Part shown: positions 7,401-11,683 of the stretch, one piece after another
Position numbering within the stretch: the stretch's first letter is position 1
Layout of the letters: each line of letters opens with the position of its first letter
Assembly (NCBI GenBank): GCA_910578765.1
Contig: CAJTRW010000030.1
Span: 8,474 to 20,156 of the forward strand
From: an uncultured Christensenella sp.
GTDB taxonomy: Bacteria; Bacillota; Clostridia; Christensenellales; Borkfalkiaceae
Reading direction: 5' to 3'
DNA length: 11,683 nt
The notes under the pieces: generated by a model
The model's database searches: none
What the model was told of the DNA's origin: nothing
What the model saw: only the letters and a program-made list of their open reading frames with translations
Made by a program: the position numbers and the translations under genes

Positions 7401-8654
7401 CAGTACGATATCGACCCCGAAAGCCCTACATACGGTCAGGAAACCGGAAGAATCGAGACGGATAAATGGTCCTATCTTATAGACGGCCTTACAAACACGA
7501 ATATGCACACGACCTACGGCGGAGGAGATAAAAAAATCACCCCCGATAACCCGCAGGAATTTATCGTGGATACTTCCAAAGTTCAGGACTTCAACTATTT
7601 TTCCATCACAACAAGAAACAACGTAAACTCCTATATCAACGATTTCGAGTTGCAGATTTCCGACAGCTTGGACGGCGGCTGGACTAAGGTTGCCGAGGGC
7701 GGAAGGGATTTGTATAAGGGAACGACTATCAACCTTAAATTCGGCGAAGTTAAAGGAAGGTATTGGAAGCTTATTGTCAAAGGTACTTCGGGCGGTAATT
7801 TTTCCGTCCTGGCCGAGTTGGACGCAGGTATAAAATCGACAACGCAACAGATAGTGCCTTCCACCAGCGCAAAGCTTTTCACCACCAAGGGCTGGAAAAA
7901 TTCCGGACACATCGCGGAAGAAGCCAACGGTTATATGATAGCGCGCAAAAAGAACCAGAAGCTTGTAGTAAAATTCAAAGGCGAAAGTTTCGCACTGTAC
8001 GGGGCTACGGGCGAAGGTTACGGTTCCGTCAAAATATACATAGACGGCAAAAATCAGGGTACCTACAGCATGAACAGTGCAGTAGAGGAAGCGCGCAAGC
8101 TTATATTCAATAAGGAAAATTTAAGCAATAAGGAGCATACTGTGGAAATAATAACAACTTCTTCGGCAAAGGTAATGCTTAACGTTATAGGTATTCCGTA
8201 TACGGCAAACCTCATTAACGCGGCAAATATTTATAAGGAAAGGGCGCTGATTATTTCGTTAGTGGTGTTTGTTCTTCTGTTCGCCGCCGTAACCGCGTTT
8301 ATTTTGGTGCTGGTGTTTGTGCCCAAATTCCGCGCTATGGTTTTCGGCAACCGTCTTATGAAGAAAATAGACGACCGCGCCGAAAAATCCCAAAGCAAAG
8401 CCGCAGAAAAGAAGGCTGCTAAGAAAGCGGAAAAGAAAAACGGTGAAAAACCCGTAAAAAAATCCGCGGATAACGAAACGGAAACCAAAACGGCGGTAAA
8501 GCCCGCAAAAGCTGCCGCACCCTCAGAAAGCGAAAAGACGGCTAAACCCGCAAAAACGGCTAAGACCGCCTCGGAAAAACCCGCGGACACGGTAAAAAAG
8601 ACTAAATCCGCACCCGATACGGGCAAAACGGCAGCTAAAAAGACCAAAAAATAA
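4404..8654 (+). CDS. Secreted, membrane-anchored M60-like zinc metallopeptidase with carbohydrate-binding-type domains and a Lys/Ala-rich cytoplasmic tail
   Basis: This 1416-residue protein belongs to the M60-like (PF13402-type) gluzincins, which include mucin and O-glycoprotein peptidases. Residue numbers are from the GTG start. A signal sequence (1-33) contains VLAC (C25), which fits a lipobox, and APAC, which fits either an AxA signal-peptidase site or a poor lipobox, so the processing type is unsettled. An M60-type N-terminal domain begins near 240 (ATGLYLPAGE). The catalytic domain (about 390-690) has HEIGH (H516, E517, H520) with the third zinc ligand probably E539 in GEVRNN. A beta-rich module follows (about 690-795), then a PA14-like module (about 795-930), a discoidin/CBM32-like domain (about 1010-1142) and another beta-sandwich lectin-like module (about 1150-1262). 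A membrane helix (1281-1305) is followed by RxxxxxNRLMKK, indicating that the C terminus is inside. The last 91 residues are low complexity, with about 27 Lys and 20 Ala by hand count. No LPXTG sorting signal is visible. The likely role is cleavage of glycosylated proteins at the cell surface. Module boundaries are approximate. Confidence 0.9.
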   Translation: MKIKNTGKNIIKKFLCAATAAVLACGMLIAPACGGKKVKNFQPPESTLPTEDKFALNKYSYEELSEVQTTLRADVRNVLERNLPRSKPEILGDNYSVIYNTETQELTTDFENLVESTETLKTATITFDKYPSPNLVGYGMKSADSTVVGTGLGCDGVDDFSNGTAAGTAVPAGKTGDLNYSLFYKYMLLSQGMHLSTEAEYRSANGTLTQEWLKKHPAADEQYGAVLGENNAVKKEITLDPIYRSYHATGLYLPAGEAITVKVEGLKPGERISVVLGVQNTLAWRGDANNAAFNAIAGNIKNVKVTSSKDAYFTKADVLVANGKLDGNVALQPQWARQHWLLPWLSAEFTFTENKEYTIGTPFGGLIEIGMGNCYSRVKTTFTGAVETPHYVLGQTMTDYFDEYLRNAPGVIAVLDTENGQLIGPTGEMGTARYMRQVKADEIDKLAMLWHSFLSVNESFTGGVYNRFNKVMFDWHVPAGAAVSLGNYSFAQPTEWFGDAMNYRGLLARGTWGTLHEIGHNHAAAYGTPWGFATGREGEVRNNALTLLSYIMFCDVGTTIRNGGGAEHGVYANPYKVLTQTLSFKGRNGDFDDGSYDYFACLGMYANIMHSFGAEKFYELLYTYKNYPSFVAEGTKGNKRSDFAYRCSRIYGMNFIKYFNVFYCANITDAMFTAEQLAEMNALPDYQPVSNFFAGGIDGVKTSGDYNVTFGEDIRFELYKKTISTLDTTEAKGFKILSVDKPDHGKIKQTGDGVWTYSFDKKYTGAQDKFSFTVQLNDGVVHKFTVYLRISYNGSRLSYWKNVQGRNWDAVLNEVASKNPDAVAGNGSADIGSYNTEKGQYDVKVSEFYWRAPQSGEVSFAVKCDDWARAYFGNDFNSLEELGAVSTYTAGYKDLGVTRTVEKGKTYAVKLLNVNTGGGGSAAIAVKYGDEAFAPFVTTDIYHPSFPKDKQAEVYVFEPEYIVSKKDSIKLSITGTDKSEWTVAKAPENIVGGRYDVLIQYDIDPESPTYGQETGRIETDKWSYLIDGLTNTNMHTTYGGGDKKITPDNPQEFIVDTSKVQDFNYFSITTRNNVNSYINDFELQISDSLDGGWTKVAEGGRDLYKGTTINLKFGEVKGRYWKLIVKGTSGGNFSVLAELDAGIKSTTQQIVPSTSAKLFTTKGWKNSGHIAEEANGYMIARKKNQKLVVKFKGESFALYGATGEGYGSVKIYIDGKNQGTYSMNSAVEEARKLIFNKENLSNKEHTVEIITTSSAKVMLNVIGIPYTANLINAANIYKERALIISLVVFVLLFAAVTAFILVLVFVPKFRAMVFGNRLMKKIDDRAEKSQSKAAEKKAAKKAEKKNGEKPVKKSADNETETKTAVKPAKAAAPSESEKTAKPAKTAKTASEKPADTVKKTKSAPDTGKTAAKKTKK

Positions 8655-8661
8655 GCCATAC

Positions 8662-8700
8662 GAAAAACGGGAAACGGTTTAATCCGCAACCCGTTTTTTC
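8662..8700 (+). terminator. Intrinsic terminator of the M60 gene
   Basis: AAAAACGGG (8663-8671) pairs with CCCGTTTTT (8690-8698), and an inner CGG/CCG pairing (8675-8677 with 8684-8686) closes the loop. The run of T at 8694-8699 supplies the U-tract. It lies seven bases after the stop codon and ends directly against the -35 box of the next promoter at 8701. Confidence 0.85.
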
Positions 8701-8729
8701 TTGCAATAAAAATTGCGTTATGTTATAAT
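8701..8729 (+). promoter_or_regulatory. Strong promoter of the hydrolase-esterase-ligase operon, predicted to give a leaderless mRNA
   Basis: -35 TTGCAA (8701-8706), a 17-base spacer ending in the extended -10 TATGT, and a perfect -10 TATAAT (8724-8729). The expected start is A8736 or A8739, and the ATG is at 8739. The nine bases between the -10 and the ATG hold no Shine-Dalgarno sequence. Box spacing and distance to the ATG equal those at 33-73 base for base. Leaderless translation is inferred. Confidence 0.8.
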
Positions 8730-8738
8730 ACAGTCACT

Positions 8739-9662
8739 ATGAAAGATATATATTTTCCCTCGCATGACGGAATAACAACAATTCACGCCTGCATCTGGCT
8801 GCCCGAAGGCGAAATAAAGGGCGTCGTGCAGATTATTCACGGTATGGCGGAATATGCCGCGCGTTACGCTCCTTTCGCCGAATTTCTTACCTCGCACGGG
8901 TTCGCCGTATGCGCGGACGACCACCTCGGTCACGGTCAGTCGGTTGCTTCGGAGGATTTGTTGGGTTATTTTAACGCAAGACGCGATCCCGAAGTGATTA
9001 TTGCGGACATACGCGCGCTTCAGCTTGCCGTAAAAAAGCAGACGGGCGATAAGCCTTATTTCATACTCGGTCACAGCATGGGTTCGTTTTTCTGCCGTAA
9101 ATATATATCGCTTTACGGTAACGATTTCAGCGGCGCGATTATTATGGGCAGCGGCTTTAAAGATATTTTCACGCTTACAACGGCGAGCCTCGCCGTAAAA
9201 ATCAACGCGTTATTCCGCGGCTGGAAGCACAGAAGCAAGTCTATAACCAAGCTGGCTTTCGGCGGCTATAACAAAAAATTCAAGCCCGCCCGCACGGAAA
9301 ACGACTGGCTTTCCGCAAACGCCGAAAACGTGGACGCTTATGAAGCCGACCCCCTTTGCGGATTTACGTTCACAAACAACGGTTACGCGGTGCTGTTTGA
9401 AATAATCAAACAGGCTTGCGCGCACAAGACGATAGCGGCTGTTCCCAAGGAGCTTCCCGTATATTTCGTGGCGGGACAGGACGACCCCGTGGGCAATTAC
9501 GGCAAGGGCGTACAAAAAGCTTACGACAAATTCGTCAAAGCGGGAGTAAAGGACGTAAACATAACCCTTTACGAACATTCCCGTCATGAAATTTTAAACG
9601 ACGACTGTAAGGAAAAAGTCTGTGAAGACGTATTAAACTTTATCGAGTCGCATATAAATTGA
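8739..9662 (+). CDS. Alpha/beta hydrolase, lysophospholipase/monoacylglycerol lipase-like (serine aminopeptidase S33 type)
   Basis: This 307-residue serine hydrolase has the usual length for the Hydrolase_4/PldB-like group. The oxyanion region is IIHGMAEYAARY, followed by DHLGHGQS. The nucleophile elbow is GHSMG with S113. The acid is D249 (or D248) in AGQDDPVG, and the catalytic histidine is H283 in SRHEILND. A helical cap lies between about 140 and 220. No signal peptide or membrane helix is visible, so it is cytoplasmic. Members of this group cleave lysophospholipids, monoacylglycerols or other carboxylic esters; the substrate here cannot be told. It is the first gene of an operon, with ten bases to the next gene. 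The ATG follows its promoter by nine bases without a ribosome binding site. Confidence 0.9.
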   Translation: MKDIYFPSHDGITTIHACIWLPEGEIKGVVQIIHGMAEYAARYAPFAEFLTSHGFAVCADDHLGHGQSVASEDLLGYFNARRDPEVIIADIRALQLAVKKQTGDKPYFILGHSMGSFFCRKYISLYGNDFSGAIIMGSGFKDIFTLTTASLAVKINALFRGWKHRSKSITKLAFGGYNKKFKPARTENDWLSANAENVDAYEADPLCGFTFTNNGYAVLFEIIKQACAHKTIAAVPKELPVYFVAGQDDPVGNYGKGVQKAYDKFVKAGVKDVNITLYEHSRHEILNDDCKEKVCEDVLNFIESHIN

Positions 9663-9664
9663 GG
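9661..9664 (+). promoter_or_regulatory. Ribosome binding site for a TTG start, overlapping the preceding stop codon
   Basis: GAGG overlaps the TGA stop of the upstream hydrolase (9660-9662) and lies eight bases before TTG 9673. No ATG or GTG is available nearby in this frame; the next ATG (9784) would delete the first strands of the fold. The overlap suggests re-initiation by ribosomes leaving the first gene. Confidence 0.6.
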
Positions 9665-9672
9665 ACAGACGT

Positions 9673-10446
9673 TTGGTATACGATTGGGAAATAGAAATTC
9701 CCCCGCTGACGGGCGGGCGCAAGCGTAAAGCCTATATTTATCTGCCCGACGGTTACGACGGCGTAGAGGACAGGTATCCCGTTATGTACATGTTCGACGG
9801 GCACAATCTGTTTTCCGATAAGGAAGCCTCTTACGGCAAAAGCTGGGGGCTTGCGGAGTATCTCGACGGTACGCGCACACGGCTTATCGTTGCCGCGGCG
9901 GAGTGCAACCACGAAGGCTATTGCCGGCTGTCGGAGTATTCTCCGTTTGATTTTACGATGCGCGGAGAGAAAATCCGCGGCAGGGGTAAACAATACATGG
10001 ATTGGCTTGTAAAAACCTTCAAGCCGTATATAGACGCAAATTACCGCACGCTTCCCGACAGGGAGCATACGGCGATAGGCGGAAGCTCTATGGGCGGGCT
10101 TATGACCGTTTACGCGCTGTCCGCATACAATAAATATTTCTCGCGCGGGGCGGCGCTTTCACCCAGTCTGTGGGCGTGCGGCGGCTCTGTGCCGGATTTC
10201 GTTCAAAAAACAAAATACCGTAAAAATACGGTGTTGTACATGGATTACGGAAGCAAAGAATTTTCCAATCACGGCATTCAACAAAAATGCTTTGCGGAAA
10301 CTTGTTCCGCTTTGATTGAAAAAAACGTGCATTTAACTGCGCGCGTTGTAACCGACGGTACTCATTGCGAGGCAAGCTGGGAAAGGCAGATACCGTTTTT
10401 TATGCGCGTCCTCGGCTTCGGCGCGGGGGGCAGAATAAAAAGCTGA
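9673..10446 (+). CDS. Putative esterase, PF00756 (esterase D / enterochelin esterase-like) family
   Basis: This 257-residue alpha/beta-hydrolase-fold esterase begins at a rare TTG codon. The typical opening of the family is present: an RKAYIYLPDGYDG strand, then RYPVMYMFDGHN. The nucleophile elbow is GGSSMGG with S139. The acid is probably E196 or D191 in YMDYGSKE, and the catalytic histidine is H231 in DGTHCEASW. Related enzymes cleave S-formylglutathione, feruloyl-sugar esters, trehalose mycolate esters or siderophore lactones, so the substrate is open. No signal peptide is present, so the enzyme is cytoplasmic. It sits ten bases after the first hydrolase and 19 bases before the ligase, so the three are very probably one transcript. 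Two different serine esterases in succession suggest sequential de-esterification, which is inference. Confidence 0.88.
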   Translation: MVYDWEIEIPPLTGGRKRKAYIYLPDGYDGVEDRYPVMYMFDGHNLFSDKEASYGKSWGLAEYLDGTRTRLIVAAAECNHEGYCRLSEYSPFDFTMRGEKIRGRGKQYMDWLVKTFKPYIDANYRTLPDREHTAIGGSSMGGLMTVYALSAYNKYFSRGAALSPSLWACGGSVPDFVQKTKYRKNTVLYMDYGSKEFSNHGIQQKCFAETCSALIEKNVHLTARVVTDGTHCEASWERQIPFFMRVLGFGAGGRIKS

Positions 10447-10465
10447 AAATAAAAGGAGAACCTTT

Positions 10466-11647
10466 ATGAAAAATTTTATTTTTATCTCACCCAATTTTCC
10501 TACAAATTATTATAAATTTTGCAGAGAACTTAAAAACAACGGCTTTAACGTGCTCGGTATAGGCGATTGCCCTTATAACGAGCTGCCCGAAAACGTCAAA
10601 AACTCCGTCAGAGAGTACTACTGGGTTACCAATCTGGAAAACTATGACGAAGTTTACCGCGCCGTGGCTTATTTCACTTTTATTTACGGCAAAATCGACT
10701 ATATAGAAAGCAATAACGAGTACTGGTTAGAGCGCGACGCAATGCTGCGCACGGCTTTCAACATAAAAACGGGCTTCCAGCAAAGCGCGGTAAGAAAAAT
10801 CAAATATAAATCCGTAATGAAGAAATACTATGCCAAAGCCGGTATAAAAACCGCAAGGTACTGTATTGTCAAAACGCTTAAAAACTGTCTCAAATTTATT
10901 GAAACGGTAGGGTATCCCGTAATTGTCAAGCCCGATAACGGCGTCGGCGCAAACGATACGCACAAAATCAAAAACGAACAGGAGCTGACCGCTTTTCTCG
11001 AAAACAAGCTTCCCGTTCAGTACATAATGGAAGAATTCATCGACGGCGAGGTAACCACTTACGACGCAATTATCGACAGCGCGGGTAATCCCCTGTTCGA
11101 GACGGGCAACGTAACGGTAAATTCTCTCGCGGACGTGGTGAACAAATCGGGCGAATGTCTTTTCTACATAGTTGACGCGCTTTCCCCCGAGGTGTGCGAA
11201 GCCGGCAGAAAGACCGTTAAGGCGTTCGGCGTAAAAAGCCGTTTTATCCATTTCGAGTTTTTCCGCCTTACGCGCGACCAGCACATAGGCAACAAGGGCG
11301 AAATTGTCGCGTTGGAGGTAAACATGCGTCCCGCGGGCGGAATAGCACCCGACATGATGAACTACGCCAACAGTACGGACGTTTATAAAATTTGGGCTGA
11401 CATGATAGCATTCGACAAGACGGATTTGACCTGCGGCGAAAAATTTTATTGCGGATTTGCCGGCAGACGCGACGGAAAATCTTACGCCTACGGCGACGGA
11501 GAAATTGTTGAAAAATACGGTGAGGAGCTTAAAATTACCGACAGAATTCCCGACGTATTAAGTCCCGCAATGGGCAACACTATGTTTGTCGCAAGGCTTA
11601 AAACCAAAAAAGAGCTTAACGATTTTTACGCTTACGTTACAAAATAA
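10466..11647 (+). CDS. ATP-grasp carboxylate-amine ligase family protein of unknown substrate
   Basis: This 393-residue ATP-grasp enzyme would activate a carboxylate as an acyl-phosphate and join it to an amine or other nucleophile. The N-terminal domain (1 to about 110) starts FIFISPNFPTNYYKFC, Rossmann-like. The ATP-grasp core (about 120-300) contains the nucleotide-binding lysine in YPVIVKPDNGVGAND (K155), the adenine-contact segment YIMEEFIDGE, and the metal-binding acids E264 (FEFFRL) and E284 with N286 (LEVNMRPAGG). About 95 further residues follow. It is soluble and presumably cytoplasmic. AAGGAG lies seven bases before the ATG. I recall close relatives as uncharacterised proteins in gut Clostridia, annotated only as ATP-grasp; that memory is not checked. 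Its operon partners are two esterases. It could be a dipeptide or amino-acid ligase, or a biotin-carboxylase-like ligase acting on a released acid. The substrate is unknown. Confidence 0.88.
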   Translation: MKNFIFISPNFPTNYYKFCRELKNNGFNVLGIGDCPYNELPENVKNSVREYYWVTNLENYDEVYRAVAYFTFIYGKIDYIESNNEYWLERDAMLRTAFNIKTGFQQSAVRKIKYKSVMKKYYAKAGIKTARYCIVKTLKNCLKFIETVGYPVIVKPDNGVGANDTHKIKNEQELTAFLENKLPVQYIMEEFIDGEVTTYDAIIDSAGNPLFETGNVTVNSLADVVNKSGECLFYIVDALSPEVCEAGRKTVKAFGVKSRFIHFEFFRLTRDQHIGNKGEIVALEVNMRPAGGIAPDMMNYANSTDVYKIWADMIAFDKTDLTCGEKFYCGFAGRRDGKSYAYGDGEIVEKYGEELKITDRIPDVLSPAMGNTMFVARLKTKKELNDFYAYVTK

Positions 11648-11655
11648 ATATAATA

Positions 11656-11683
11656 AGACCGCGGGCGGCTGTGTTTCCACAGC
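11656..11683 (+). terminator. Probable terminator of the ATP-grasp operon, cut by the window end
   Basis: GCTGTG (11668-11673) and CACAGC (11678-11683) form a hairpin around TTTC. The GC-rich GACCGCGGGCG before it lacks its partner, because the window ends inside the descending arm. It lies nine bases after the stop codon. The full stem and U-tract would lie just beyond the edge. Confidence 0.55.

Noticed and set aside
8220..8380. LPXTG-type sortase signal at the M60 C terminus
   Set aside because: No LPXTG or similar motif precedes the membrane helix, and the tail is far longer than in sortase substrates.
8379..8651. Possible DNA tandem repeat in the Lys/Ala tail region
   Set aside because: Repeated short words reflect amino-acid composition (Lys, Ala and Thr codons). 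There is no fixed repeat period or unit at the DNA level.
8231..8689. Minus-strand 152-codon frame rich in Ala, Phe and Val, resembling a membrane protein
   Set aside because: It is the complement of the Lys/Ala-rich tail and membrane-helix codons; complementing AAA/AAG and GCN codons produces Phe/Leu and Ala/Gly runs automatically.

Overview
The window looks like part of the chromosome of an uncultured, probably gut-associated member of the Clostridia (Bacillota). This rests on glycan-degrading genes, AAGGAG-type ribosome binding sites, TTGnnn/TATAAT-like promoters, intermediate GC with AT-rich spacers, and a secreted M60-like (mucin-type) metallopeptidase. A Christensenellales-like lineage is only a guess. 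I see no RNA genes, CRISPR arrays, insertion sequences or prophage. All gaps between genes are shorter than about 210 bases.

Layout: (1) 71-3495, a two-gene plus-strand operon: a cytoplasmic glycoside hydrolase family 3 (GH3) enzyme, overlapped by four bases by an SGNH/GDSL esterase, closed by a strong hairpin. (2) 3543-4196, a convergent minus-strand gene for a two-helix membrane protein with a cytoplasmic basic domain. (3) 4404-8654, divergent from it, a very large secreted M60-like peptidase with carbohydrate-binding-type domains, a C-terminal membrane helix and a long lysine/alanine-rich tail predicted to lie in the cytoplasm. (4) 8739-11647, a three-gene operon: an alpha/beta hydrolase (lysophospholipase-like), a PF00756-type esterase and an ATP-grasp ligase.

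How the genes may work together (inference): the M60 protein would trim glycosylated host or dietary proteins at the cell surface. GH3 plus the SGNH esterase would deacylate and hydrolyse imported oligosaccharides in the cytoplasm. The last operon joins two serine esterases to a carboxylate-activating ligase and may be a small-molecule pathway whose substrate cannot be read from sequence.

The most unusual signal is regulatory. The first genes of the two catabolic-type operons (71 and 8739) have promoters with identical geometry: TTGCAA, 17 bases, an extended -10, then 9 bases to the ATG. This leaves almost no 5' leader and no Shine-Dalgarno site, so both mRNAs are predicted to be leaderless. 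The M60 gene and the minus-strand gene use conventional leaders with good ribosome binding sites.
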